The notes: a model not told the origin generated them from the letters alone. A stretch of DNA of 64,000 nt from Maricaulis sp. (GCA_029251785.1 JAQXCQ010000095.1:1-64000), one strand, 5' to 3'; shown: positions 28,813 to 38,791, counted from the stretch's first letter. Program-made: numbers and translations.

Positions 28813-30105
28813 CTAGTCTGACGCGACCCGCCGGTAGCGCATGCGACCAAAATCAATGCTGAAACTCTCGCTCTGTCGCACGGCATCATTGCCGACAGAG
28901 GCGAAGTCTGCGGCCGGGATGTCCTCGTCTTCGGCATTGATGGCGATATTTTCATAACTCAGATTAGCGCCGCCAATGCGCATCGTCAGTTCGCCGAGTG
29001 TTTGGACCACAATGTCTTCGGTACCGCCAAGCGCCGTAACAGAATCGGCTCGCTCCATAAGCTGGCGTGTCTGGGGCTCGGTCAGGGCATCGACGAGACC
29101 GTGCCTGAACAATGTGCGTGAAGCACCGGAATCGAACAAAGCAGGGCCGGCTATAGCATTGGTCTCGACGATCAGGCCAACGCCCTCATCGTGCCAGAAA
29201 ATTGGCGTATCGCGAATCGCCAGACGATCCACCGCGTCGCCAAGCAGCAAGCTCTCTCCCTGTCGCTCCCAGCCCATTCGACCGAGTGTTCGGAACACTT
29301 GCAGACCAATAATGCCTTCAATCGTGTAGGCGCCGTCGGCCAGACTCAGCATCGCGTCGGGTAGCACAAGAAACACCACATTGGAGACCGTCATCTCGCC
29401 AATCGTGATCTCGTCGGCGACGGCCAATTGGCCCGTCACATAATCTGTCGGTGTGCCAACCCGGATATTACCATCGAGAAATTCCAGCCCCGCTGTAATG
29501 GCGACGCGATTTGCGATCACACTGATTTCTGCGCCGGTATCGATGATCATATCCAAGGCGATATCGTCGCCCAATCCCACGGTCGTTCGCAGCAATTGCG
29601 CCAGATCAAGGCGTGCCTCAACGCGCGTGCCGCTTTCGCCGGTCGACGTAGACGCCGGAATATTCCGTGCGACGCGCGCCAGTTGCAAAGCATCAGTGAT
29701 ATCGGCTCGATCCTCTTCGTCCGCGTGAGACAAAGCAAGTTCGGCGAAATAGGCGCTATCGGAATAACGCGTCTCAAGATGGGCGCGGGCGGCGAGCAGG
29801 TTGAAGCCGAATGCCAATTGCTCATCATTTAGCGCGGCGGTTAGCTGGAGCCAGTTTTCCAGAGCCAGCAGTCCATTTTGGCCTGCACCGGCCAGAACCG
29901 CTGCGACATGTCGGGAGAGCTCCATTTCCACACTTATACAGTCGGTGTTCGCGGTCGCTTCTGTCAGGTGATTGAATGCCCACGCGTGTCGCAATTCAGT
30001 GAGTACGGCATCGGTCGTGCACTCTGCGTGTTGCGCCGAACCCGGGGCCGTCAAACAGCAGGTCGCCAGCAAAGCAGCAAAAAATCCAGCCCGTCGATTA
30101 CGCAT
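28813..30105 (-). CDS. exported protein with two retropepsin-like aspartyl protease motifs
   Basis: Signal peptide; DTGAEISVIANR...GIIGLQVF and a second FDSGASRTLFRHGL. Confidence 0.82.
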   Translation of the reverse strand: MRNRRAGFFAALLATCCLTAPGSAQHAECTTDAVLTELRHAWAFNHLTEATANTDCISVEMELSRHVAAVLAGAGQNGLLALENWLQLTAALNDEQLAFGFNLLAARAHLETRYSDSAYFAELALSHADEEDRADITDALQLARVARNIPASTSTGESGTRVEARLDLAQLLRTTVGLGDDIALDMIIDTGAEISVIANRVAITAGLEFLDGNIRVGTPTDYVTGQLAVADEITIGEMTVSNVVFLVLPDAMLSLADGAYTIEGIIGLQVFRTLGRMGWERQGESLLLGDAVDRLAIRDTPIFWHDEGVGLIVETNAIAGPALFDSGASRTLFRHGLVDALTEPQTRQLMERADSVTALGGTEDIVVQTLGELTMRIGGANLSYENIAINAEDEDIPAADFASVGNDAVRQSESFSIDFGRMRYRRVASD

Positions 30106-30215
30106 ACTCGTCTCCCCTTGGATCATATCAATGAAAGGGGCAAAATCGCTGATCGGCAAGGGGGAAATCGCCTTCCAATCTCCCCCCGGCCGCTGTCACA
30201 ACAGCGCCGTGTTAT

Positions 30216-31574
30216 TCAGATCACGGATTCCTCTGCCGGCGGACGCATATTATAGTGCGATCCCATCACCCGCCCATAAGCCCCGCCATTATCCACCAGG
30301 ATCACATCCCCTTCGCGCGTTGGCGGCATCGGGCGTTGGGCTCCAAAGCGGTCCGCAGTCTCACATATCGGCCCGACAATCTCGGCGATATGATCCGGCG
30401 TGTCGTGCAATCGGGTCAGATTGACGATGTCATGGTGAGCACCGTAAAGAGCCGGACGGATTAGGCTGTTCATCCCGGCATTGATGCCGATAAACCAGGC
30501 ATCCGGCGTCCGCTTGAGTTGGGTAACGCGGGCCAGCAATACACCGGCCTCCGCGACGATGAAACGACCGGGCTCCATCCACAGGGCATAATCGGGATAG
30601 GCAGATTTCAGGGTCGCCAGTTCGGCATCGAGTGCCCGCGCATTAATGCCTTGAGGGCCGGTCGCGTTATCCACGCCCAAGCCTCCGCCCAGGTCGAGAA
30701 TTCTTATGTCAGGCATCTGACGCGCGATCTCGGCGAGGAATCTCCCGACTCGCCCCCAATGTTGCGGATCGTTTATTCCGCTGCCTGCGTGCACATGCAG
30801 GCCGACAATGCGGCAATGAGCGGCACCCGCCAGAGACTGGGCTTCCACAAGGTCTCCAGCGTGTAGGCCAAATTTGCAATCCGGCCCGGCGGTCTGCACA
30901 TGCCTGTGATGGCCTTCAGGCGTTTGCGGGTTGACGCGCAAAATGATGTCATGCTCGTCAAACAATTCTGGCCAAGCTTGAAGTGGATATAGACCGTCCA
31001 ATGTGAGGTGCACACCCAGAGCCAGCGCCTCGGCATATTCCGCGCGGGCAGTGAAATTCGGCGTGAATAAGATGCGGTCCATATCCAGATCGGGGATCGC
31101 TTCGCGCGCGGCATGCACTTCGGCAATCGACACACACTCCAGGCCAAGCCCGGCCGCGTACGCAGTGCGCAAAACATCGGGGTGTCCGTTCGCTTTCATG
31201 GCATACCAGCCGCGATCCAGATGCGGCAGGTTGGCGATGGTCGTCGCGCGCGCGGACACCGTTTCCAGATCATAGACATAGAGCGGCCGGTCGGGCGGGC
31301 ATAGCGCCAGTAGATCGTCGCGCCGACGTCGCCACCATAATGGACGGGGATCCAGGGGCCCGGACGATGCGTCATTCTGATCAAGCGTGATGCGATCACC
31401 GGCATCAGAAGCATTGGCCTGCTGACGGGCCAGGGTGCGCCAATTTCCCTTCAGCATCGAGCCGATCCGGGAAAGCAGGTGCTTGATCCGTTTTGAGAGC
31501 GCACACCAATCCTGCAGCGATTTCTCGCTGGTTTCACCAAATTTCAGGACGATCCAATTGTGTGCGTTCTCCAT
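30216..31574 (-). CDS. diaminopimelate decarboxylase-like PLP enzyme with remnant N-terminal aspartokinase sequence
   Basis: AMKANGHPDVLRT, HVHAGSGI, LGGGLGVDN, EPGRFIVAEAG, GPICETAD; N-terminus WIVLKFGETSEKSLQDW resembles the aspartokinase KFGGTS start. Confidence 0.85.
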   Translation of the reverse strand: MENAHNWIVLKFGETSEKSLQDWCALSKRIKHLLSRIGSMLKGNWRTLARQQANASDAGDRITLDQNDASSGPLDPRPLWWRRRRDDLLALCPPDRPLYVYDLETVSARATTIANLPHLDRGWYAMKANGHPDVLRTAYAAGLGLECVSIAEVHAAREAIPDLDMDRILFTPNFTARAEYAEALALGVHLTLDGLYPLQAWPELFDEHDIILRVNPQTPEGHHRHVQTAGPDCKFGLHAGDLVEAQSLAGAAHCRIVGLHVHAGSGINDPQHWGRVGRFLAEIARQMPDIRILDLGGGLGVDNATGPQGINARALDAELATLKSAYPDYALWMEPGRFIVAEAGVLLARVTQLKRTPDAWFIGINAGMNSLIRPALYGAHHDIVNLTRLHDTPDHIAEIVGPICETADRFGAQRPMPPTREGDVILVDNGGAYGRVMGSHYNMRPPAEESVI

Positions 31575-31719
31575 AATGTCCTCCTATGACCTTGCCGGAA
31601 CGAACGGGCTCAGTCAGTGCCGCGCCGCGCCGCGTCCACGCAAAGCCGGCGCGCGCATCTGCATGGACAAATGCCTCTCGCGCATTTACCTCGGGACGGA
31701 AATCGGGCATTAACCCCCT

Positions 31720-33183
31720 ATGAAATCATTTAAAATCGCAAAAAATCCTGCCGAAGCGGTCGATCAGCTATCCGAGCTGTACGAGGCCTCGGTTCAAAAC
31801 CTGCGCACGGCGCTTGGACAGTTTCTAGATGGGGGCAAGCCGCCCGGCGCGGATGAACGCGCAGCGGGCATATTTGCCTATCCCGAATTACGGGTGACTT
31901 ATAATCCCGAAGGCCCACCACCTCCGGTCAGCCGCGCTTTCGGTAAATTCACCGATACCGGTTTGTATGCCACCACGGTCACGCATCCAGATTTCTTTCG
32001 GGACTATCTGCTCGAGCAGTTGGACCTGCTGAATGCGGACTATGAAATAACCATAGAAACCGGCCTGTCCGAGACAGAAATTCCCTTCTCCTACGTGCTC
32101 GACGGGGCCGAGGATCTGGACATGGATGCCGCATCGCCGGCCGATCTAGTCCGGCATTTTCCCTATGCCGATCTGAGCAAGATCAATGATGATGTTCCCA
32201 ACGGTTTGCAGCCTTCAGAACCGGGTGGCACGCATCCGCTCAGCCTGTTCGATGCGCCGCGCGAGGATTACTCCTTGCAGCGCATCCGTCATTATACCGG
32301 CACGCCCTATGAGGATGTGCAGAAATTTATCCTGTTCACCAACTATCATCGTTATGTCGATGCGTTCAGCGCCTGGGCGATCAAACAGCTCGGCGAAGAC
32401 AATGAGTATGAGAGTTTCTCGGCGGCCGGGAGTGTGGAAGTCGATGCCAATACACCCAATGCCCACGCCATCGTCGAGGGCGCGCCCTGGAGACGCTTCC
32501 AGATGCCGGCCTATCACCTCAAGGCCCCGGGCGGGCGTGGCATCACCCTGGTCAATATCGGTGTCGGCCCGTCGAATGCCAAAAACATCACCGACCATTT
32601 GGCGGTTCTTCGGCCTCAGTGCTGGCTAATGATTGGCCATTGCGGCGGGCTGCGTCATTCTCAGCGCTTGGGTGATTATGTCTTGGCCCACGCCTATCTG
32701 CGCTACGATGAAGTGCTCGACGAAGACCTGCCCATGGAAGTGCCAGTGCCGCCGATTGCCGAAATCCAGATTGCGCTGACCAACGCCGTCGCCGCCGTGA
32801 GTGGTGACGATGGTGAAACGCTCAAGGGGCGTCTGCGAACGGGCACAGTTGCCACCTATGCCGACCGAAACTGGGAGCTGCGCTACGCCGCCCAGGCGCG
32901 TCGCATGAACCAGTCGCGGGCGATCGCCGTGGATATGGAATCCGCCACCATAGCCGCCAACGGGCTGCGCCTGCGTGTGCCGTATGGAACTTTGCTGTGT
33001 GTCTCGGACAAGCCATTGCACGGGGAACTCAAACTCCCTGGCGCGGCCAATCTGTTTTACCAGCGCTCGGTTTCCGAGCATTTAAGGGCTGGCATAGAAA
33101 CGATCGAAATCCTAAAGCAAGACGAGGGCGCAGCCCTGCATTCACGCAAGCTTCGCAGCTTCGACGAGCCGCCATTCAGATAG
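31720..33183 (+). CDS. amn: AMP nucleosidase
   Basis: 487 aa; N-terminal Amn domain; NIGVGPSNAKNITDHLAVLRP...IGHCGGLRHSQRLGDYVLAHAYLRYD; AVDMESATIAANGLR. Confidence 0.93.
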   Translation: MKSFKIAKNPAEAVDQLSELYEASVQNLRTALGQFLDGGKPPGADERAAGIFAYPELRVTYNPEGPPPPVSRAFGKFTDTGLYATTVTHPDFFRDYLLEQLDLLNADYEITIETGLSETEIPFSYVLDGAEDLDMDAASPADLVRHFPYADLSKINDDVPNGLQPSEPGGTHPLSLFDAPREDYSLQRIRHYTGTPYEDVQKFILFTNYHRYVDAFSAWAIKQLGEDNEYESFSAAGSVEVDANTPNAHAIVEGAPWRRFQMPAYHLKAPGGRGITLVNIGVGPSNAKNITDHLAVLRPQCWLMIGHCGGLRHSQRLGDYVLAHAYLRYDEVLDEDLPMEVPVPPIAEIQIALTNAVAAVSGDDGETLKGRLRTGTVATYADRNWELRYAAQARRMNQSRAIAVDMESATIAANGLRLRVPYGTLLCVSDKPLHGELKLPGAANLFYQRSVSEHLRAGIETIEILKQDEGAALHSRKLRSFDEPPFR

Positions 33184-33191
33184 GTTTCGCC

Positions 33192-33821
33192 ATGACAACA
33201 CCGCGATTGACGATTGCACCCTGGCTGGCGCGTGCCGTGCTCGAGGCGGCCCTGATCGTGTTCGCGGTGGTGCTCGGTTTTGTCGTCAATGAGTGGCGGG
33301 GTGAGGTGCAGGCTCAGGAGCGTGCGCGAGAATCACTGGCCCGGATTGCCGATGAAATGCAGGCGAATGTCGATGAGCTGGAACCGGCGCGTGATTATCA
33401 TCGCACCGTCGCTGCCAGCCTGCGCGAGACCGTCGCTCAGATGGATCGTGGGGAGTTGAGCGTTCAGGGCGTGCTGATCGAAACGATGATGGCCAGTATT
33501 CCCCGCGGCGTCTCCCCGCCTGGGCTGTCCGATATCGCCTGGGAGTATGCCGCCAGCCGCGGTGAGCTGGATGTGGTGGCCTACGAGGATATTTCTCTGA
33601 TTGCGCAGGTGTATTCCGTGCAGGAAGTAGGCGTCGAAACGACCTGGCGGACCATTGCCGAGACATTTTTCCGTAGCGCAGATTCGTTGCGTGAACGCGA
33701 CATACGCGCCGATTTGCTCTTCATGGCGATGGCGTTCAGTGAACTCGCATCCCAGGAGGATTATCTGGTTCAGGTCAGTGGTGAGGCCATTTTGGTCGCA
33801 CGTGCCGCGATCGCACAATAG
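33192..33821 (+). CDS. single-TM uncharacterised protein of the 'VNEWR' type
   Basis: One N-terminal TM followed by VNEWRGEVQAQERARESLARIADEM. Confidence 0.65.
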   Translation: MTTPRLTIAPWLARAVLEAALIVFAVVLGFVVNEWRGEVQAQERARESLARIADEMQANVDELEPARDYHRTVAASLRETVAQMDRGELSVQGVLIETMMASIPRGVSPPGLSDIAWEYAASRGELDVVAYEDISLIAQVYSVQEVGVETTWRTIAETFFRSADSLRERDIRADLLFMAMAFSELASQEDYLVQVSGEAILVARAAIAQ

Positions 33822-33872
33822 AACGCCATTCTTTCTCTTGCAGCAGCTTCCCTGAACGCGTACCTGAAACCT

Positions 33873-34643
33873 ATGAAACGCGTGACCCCCCTTCAAGGTG
33901 TGCACAATTTTCGAACATGGTCCGGATATATCGGTCATGACGGAAAACGGGTTCGTGACGGTTTTTTCCGCTCCGGCCATTTCGCCCGGTCTTCCGAGCA
34001 GGATCGTGAATATTTTGCTGGCTTGAATGTGTCGGTTGTCGCGGACTTTCGCCGTCCACGCGAACGTGAACGCGAACCATCGCCTTGGTTGGAGGCGCCT
34101 AAACTGCGCGTTATTTCATCCGATCAGGACAATGATGGCGAGCCGCCTCATCTCAAATTTCTTCGCGAGGGGAAATACGGTCTCGATGCGATCAATAATT
34201 ATATGATGTCCGCCTATCGCCGGATCCCGATGCAGGCGGGCAATCAATCTGTTTTCCGCGACGGGTTTCGCGCCCTGGCCAATGGCGAGGCAGATAACGG
34301 CTTGCTCGTTCATTGCGCCGCCGGCAAGGACCGGACAGGAATATTTTGTGCTTTGGTCCTCGGCGAGCTGGGTGTGAGCGATGCCGATATTATGGCCGAC
34401 TATCTAATGACCAATGATGCCGTCGATTTTGATGCGCTCATTCCCAACGTTCAAAAAAGTCTCAAAGACGGGTTCGGTGTTGAAATGCCCGCCGACGAGA
34501 TGCGGGTCTTCCTGGGCGTACAAAAAGAGTTTCTTGATGAAGCGCATCGGGTGATCGGACCGCGCGAGACCTATCTGCGCGACGTGCTGGGGATCACAGA
34601 CGAAGAGCGCGACGCGCTGCGCGCACGGTGGTTGGTGGAATGA
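33873..34643 (+). CDS. tyrosine/dual-specificity phosphatase (Y_phosphatase3-like)
   Basis: HCAAGKDRTG P-loop; NFRTWSGYIGHDGKRVRDGFFRSG. Confidence 0.9.
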   Translation: MKRVTPLQGVHNFRTWSGYIGHDGKRVRDGFFRSGHFARSSEQDREYFAGLNVSVVADFRRPREREREPSPWLEAPKLRVISSDQDNDGEPPHLKFLREGKYGLDAINNYMMSAYRRIPMQAGNQSVFRDGFRALANGEADNGLLVHCAAGKDRTGIFCALVLGELGVSDADIMADYLMTNDAVDFDALIPNVQKSLKDGFGVEMPADEMRVFLGVQKEFLDEAHRVIGPRETYLRDVLGITDEERDALRARWLVE

Positions 34644-35956
34644 GCGCGGCGGCCCATCGTTCCGACGTGTCCTCCTTTGAACAATACCGGCCCTGGCGCG
34701 AACCTGCATTGGCGTTTCGAACGCTCGCAGACGAGAATTATGCATTGCTCCTGCACGATGGCAGCAATGGCCGCGCCAGAATATACGCATTTCCCGAGGA
34801 GATCTTCGAGGGTGAGGGCCGCGCCCTGCTCGACCGGATGGCCGCGAGCTTTCGTGATCCACAAACATCGGGTGAGCTGGCCGGATTGTTTGGCTATGAA
34901 TTGGCCTCCGCTTTCGAGCGTATTGCGTCTCCAGACACGACATGGCCGCACATCGCTTTGGCGCGCTACCCCGCCTGGGCGGAGTTTGATCGCCACGCCG
35001 ACACGATATGCGTGCGAGGTGTCTGCGAGAAAGCGGTCGCTCGCCTGTTGGCAGCGCTGACCGGCCCGGTTGCAACGTTTGAAATTCCAAAGGCCGAGAA
35101 CGTTAAGTGGACGCCTAGCTGGTCTCACGATCAATATCTCGAGGCCTGCCAGGCGGCTCGCGATTATGTGCATGCCGGCGATGTCTTCCAGGTCAATCTC
35201 TCACAGAGTTTCACCGTGGATCTCGATCCGGCCGACACGCCGTTTTGCGTTTTTGAACGACTCACAAGGTCCAGCCCGGCACCGCATGCGGCTTATTTCA
35301 GGATCGATGCCGACCGCGTCGTGATGACCAATTCGCCCGAACGCTTTCTCTCTGTCCGCGACGGACGGGTCGAAGCACGACCGATCAAGGGCACGCGGCC
35401 TCGCGCCGACAGTCCGCAGCGTGACGCGGAACTGGCGCAGCAATTATCCAAGAGCGCCAAGGATAATGCAGAAAACCTGATGATCGTCGATCTGATGCGC
35501 AATGATCTGGCGCGGGTTTGTCGGGCCGGCAGTATTGAAGTGCCGCTGCTGTGTGAGGTCGAAAGCTACGCCAATGTCCATCATCTTGTCTCGGTGGTTG
35601 AGGGTGAATTAAGGGCCGATATTGATATCTTCGATCTCATCGCCGCCAGCTTCCCGCCCGGTTCGATAACCGGCGCGCCAAAAGTGCGCGCGATGGAAAT
35701 CATCGCTGAATTGGAAGGCGAGGCGCGCGGCCCCTATTGCGGGGCGATGGGCTGGATATCAAAATCCGGCGACATGGACCTCAATGTCATGATCCGCACC
35801 GCGGCCATGCAACGCAAGGACGGGCGCTGGCAAGCCATCATCCGGTCCGGCGGTGGCATCGTTGCGGAATCCGATCCCCAGTCGGAATTTGAGGAAACCC
35901 TGACCAAGGCATCCGCCCTGCGCCAGGCCTTTGGTGGTGGGGGCGTTCGCTCATGA
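34640..35956 (+). CDS. pabB: aminodeoxychorismate synthase component I
   Basis: Chorismate-binding motifs: VFQVNLSQ, PIKGTRPR, ENLMIVDLMRNDL, FPPGSITGAPKVRAMEII. Confidence 0.92.
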   Translation: MSAAAHRSDVSSFEQYRPWREPALAFRTLADENYALLLHDGSNGRARIYAFPEEIFEGEGRALLDRMAASFRDPQTSGELAGLFGYELASAFERIASPDTTWPHIALARYPAWAEFDRHADTICVRGVCEKAVARLLAALTGPVATFEIPKAENVKWTPSWSHDQYLEACQAARDYVHAGDVFQVNLSQSFTVDLDPADTPFCVFERLTRSSPAPHAAYFRIDADRVVMTNSPERFLSVRDGRVEARPIKGTRPRADSPQRDAELAQQLSKSAKDNAENLMIVDLMRNDLARVCRAGSIEVPLLCEVESYANVHHLVSVVEGELRADIDIFDLIAASFPPGSITGAPKVRAMEIIAELEGEARGPYCGAMGWISKSGDMDLNVMIRTAAMQRKDGRWQAIIRSGGGIVAESDPQSEFEETLTKASALRQAFGGGGVRS

Positions 35957-36774
35957 TTCTCTGGCACGATGGCAGTTGGCTGGACGACGCCAAGGCGTCG
36001 CGCCCCATTGCCGACCGAGGTGGGCTTCTGGGCGACGGGCTATTCGAGACCATGCGCGTTCGTGGTGGCCAATTGGTCCGGGGCGGGGCCCACGCCGCGC
36101 GCCTGATGCGCAGTTGTCAGTCTCTGGGCCTGCGCTGCCCGGTCGATGAACCGGGATTGGAAGATTTGGCGGCCGAACTGGTACATCGAAACGGCATGCG
36201 AGATGCCGCGATACGGCTGACCGTCAGTGCGGGAACCGGGGCTCGAGGATTGCCACGCGCGGAAGACGCCATGACAATCATGACGCTCGTCGCACACAAG
36301 CCTGCCCTTCCTCCAAAATCTGTCAGCTTGCAGACGTCCAAAATCAAACGCTCACCCAGCAGTCCGGCCACAGCCCACAAGACGCTCAGCTATATCGACA
36401 ATATTTCAGCGCGACGGGAAGCGAAAACCGCTGGGGCCGACATGGCGCTGATGCTCGACACTGCGGGAAATCTGTCCGGCAGCGATTGTGCCAATTTATT
36501 CTGGTATATCGGTGACCAGATTTTCACCCCGGCACTGGGGTGCGGCGTGCTCGCTGGCACCGTGCGTGAGGGTATCCTCGCAGGCATGTCCGTGAGTGAG
36601 GGCTGTTTCCATCCGCGCGATTTGCAACAGGCGAACACGATGTTTTTGACCAATGCCCTCATCGGCATTGTTCCGGTTGATCGTCTTGATGGATCCAAAG
36701 TTGCCTGTGACCCCGCCCGCATTGAACAGGTCCGGCGTCTGGTGGGTTTCACCGAGCCCGCATCGCAGGATTAG
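35953..36774 (+). CDS. pabC: class IV aminotransferase (ADC-lyase/BCAT-like), probable pabC
   Basis: DRGGLLGDGLFETMRV, KTLSYIDNISARREAKTAGADMALMLD; ATGA overlap with pabB. Confidence 0.82.
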   Translation: MILWHDGSWLDDAKASRPIADRGGLLGDGLFETMRVRGGQLVRGGAHAARLMRSCQSLGLRCPVDEPGLEDLAAELVHRNGMRDAAIRLTVSAGTGARGLPRAEDAMTIMTLVAHKPALPPKSVSLQTSKIKRSPSSPATAHKTLSYIDNISARREAKTAGADMALMLDTAGNLSGSDCANLFWYIGDQIFTPALGCGVLAGTVREGILAGMSVSEGCFHPRDLQQANTMFLTNALIGIVPVDRLDGSKVACDPARIEQVRRLVGFTEPASQD

Positions 36775-37310
36775 TCTCGCATCACCAAAAGCGAGCGCCG
36801 CGGTCGCAGATAGAAAACTTCCCTGATATCGAATTTGGACATGCCCAATTCGCTGAACATCGTCTCATAACTGTAGCTAACTTCCACCATTATCACCGAC
36901 CGGTTTGTCTGCATCACGCCGGCCGGCATGGATACGCTGCCACCTTCAGTCAAGGGAGGCATCCCGTCGGCATCACTCCATTGCACAGAGACATCGCCGG
37001 AAGAATCCATCATCACGCTGGAGATGCGAACCTCAAGTGGAGCCGTATCAAACGGCGCGACAATGGCACTGCCCGCTGTCATGATGGAGGCCATTTCACC
37101 ATCGGTGATCACATCGTCCTGGGCGACCAGGTCAGCCAGGGCACTTGCGGCACTGGTGATCTTGCGATCAATGGACAGGGCCAGGCTTACTTCCACGGCG
37201 CCAAGATAAAGGGAGACCATGAATGGCGCGATCAAGGCAAACTCGAGCGCCGAAACGCCGCGCTGGTCTCCGTGCCATCGACGAAGAAATGTGCGCACCC
37301 GTCTAATCAT
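36771..37310 (-). CDS. TadE/TadG-like pseudopilin
   Basis: WHGDQRGVSALEFALIAPFMVSLYLGAVEVSLAL. Confidence 0.88.
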   Translation of the reverse strand: MIRRVRTFLRRWHGDQRGVSALEFALIAPFMVSLYLGAVEVSLALSIDRKITSAASALADLVAQDDVITDGEMASIMTAGSAIVAPFDTAPLEVRISSVMMDSSGDVSVQWSDADGMPPLTEGGSVSMPAGVMQTNRSVIMVEVSYSYETMFSELGMSKFDIREVFYLRPRRSLLVMRD

Positions 37311-37851
37311 TGAACGGCTCGTTCCTGAAAACGGTCGCTGCGGTGATCAAACGATCATTGCCATTCATATTCGACAGGGCCCCACCAAAATTGGGGGTCA
37401 TCAGTGACCATCGGTAGAATACGCGCACCAACACAATGTCTCCGGCCGATCCCGGATCAAAGCCGAAACTTCCAGAGGACACATTTCCGTCGGCATCGAT
37501 CGGGCTGCTCTGATCTATGGAGCCGAAATTCGGAAAGACCTCAACATCGATCAACAAACGATCGCAATTTCCAACAACCGCGATACGTTCACAGATTTGA
37601 TTGCGAAATTCCGTTGCGGACATGCTGGAGTTCTGGGCCTGGCCGGTGCGAATTTGGCGCGCGGTTTCCAAGACGGCGTTTTCCAGCACCGTGCCGGTGA
37701 AGAACACGGCGGCCACTTCGATCATCGCAAACAGCAATAAGAAAAACGGGGCGGCGATCATGGCAAATTCGACAGCAGCCGAGCCCGACCGGTCGCGGCG
37801 CCAGCGGGTAAAAATACTTGGCCTGATTGTTTTGCTGTCCCGCGCGGTCAT
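37303..37851 (-). CDS. TadE-like pseudopilin
   Basis: WRRDRSGSAAVEFAMIAAPFFLLLFAMIEVAAVFF. Confidence 0.88.
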   Translation of the reverse strand: MTARDSKTIRPSIFTRWRRDRSGSAAVEFAMIAAPFFLLLFAMIEVAAVFFTGTVLENAVLETARQIRTGQAQNSSMSATEFRNQICERIAVVGNCDRLLIDVEVFPNFGSIDQSSPIDADGNVSSGSFGFDPGSAGDIVLVRVFYRWSLMTPNFGGALSNMNGNDRLITAATVFRNEPFND

Positions 37852-37901
37852 GCCCGAGGCTCCGTTCAGAATGTTAGTTTCGGATAGGGGCGGGCAGGTA
37901 A

Positions 37902-38360
37902 TCACTCGCCGCCATCATCGCCCAAAGCAACATTCGCGGCCGACAGGCGATCTTGCTGCTGCTGGGACAGAGCGTCTGCACGACCGGAATCATCACCCGT
38001 GCGCGGTACCTCATCGCAGGTTTCACCGCAGGAGAGCGTAAAGCGGTCGGGACCACGGAACAGTGCGACTTGACCATCGACCGGGCTGCCGACCACGATT
38101 TCCTGAGAGTAAATGGTGCGGCCGACCCGATCCAGGGCGATCACATTCGTCCGTCCCTGGAGTCGACCCGTCAAAATGAGGGTACGTCCATCATGGATCA
38201 TGGCGTCCGCGATGGAGGGGTTGCCCACCACAACAACAGACGCATCAGCCGGCAGGCGAACAACATGGGCGTGTTCTGTTGGAACCAGCAGGTCCGATGC
38301 CGCGGCCGGGGCAATCATCGCGAGCGAGAAAACAATAGATGCGGCGAGATGGCGGATCAT
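37902..38360 (-). CDS. stand-alone secretin N-terminal (CpaC-like) domain protein, exported
   Basis: Signal peptide; VVRLPADASVVVVGNPSIADAMIHDGRTLILTGRLQGRTNVIALD parallels the CpaC N-terminus. Confidence 0.8.
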   Translation of the reverse strand: MIRHLAASIVFSLAMIAPAAASDLLVPTEHAHVVRLPADASVVVVGNPSIADAMIHDGRTLILTGRLQGRTNVIALDRVGRTIYSQEIVVGSPVDGQVALFRGPDRFTLSCGETCDEVPRTGDDSGRADALSQQQQDRLSAANVALGDDGGE

Positions 38361-38632
38361 GATGCACTCCTACAGGGGCTCTAACAGATTATGGAGCTGA
38401 TCCTGACGCGCGCGGGTGAATCTTTCATAAACATCACTGAAATTTTTTTACTTGTATCATATTGGCACATTAGCAATCTGTTCACTATAGATTACTGAAA
38501 ATGCAATAAATCTTTTGTTAAGCAAGCTTTTTTACCTCATCGAAATGCTTCTTGTGTTTACTGATCATCATTCAGAAGGGGTCGGGACTGATCGACTTCT
38601 GAGGGTGTAGAAAAATCACGGGAGTTGATGTT

Positions 38633-38791
38633 ATGAAATTTGTATCACGCTTTTTTAAAGACGAATCCGGTGCCACTGCTATTGAGTATGGCCTGATTGC
38701 CGCACTTATTGCCGTTGTAATCATCGGTGCTGTTACCGCTCTTGGTACAGGCGTAAGCGACAACTTCAACACAGTCGCCGGCGCCCTTTAA
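38633..38791 (+). CDS. Flp-type pilin (52 aa; not in the ORF track)
   Basis: MKFVSRFFKDESGATAIEYGLIAALIAVVIIGAVTALGTGVSDNFNTVAGAL. Confidence 0.95.
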   Translation: MKFVSRFFKDESGATAIEYGLIAALIAVVIIGAVTALGTGVSDNFNTVAGAL

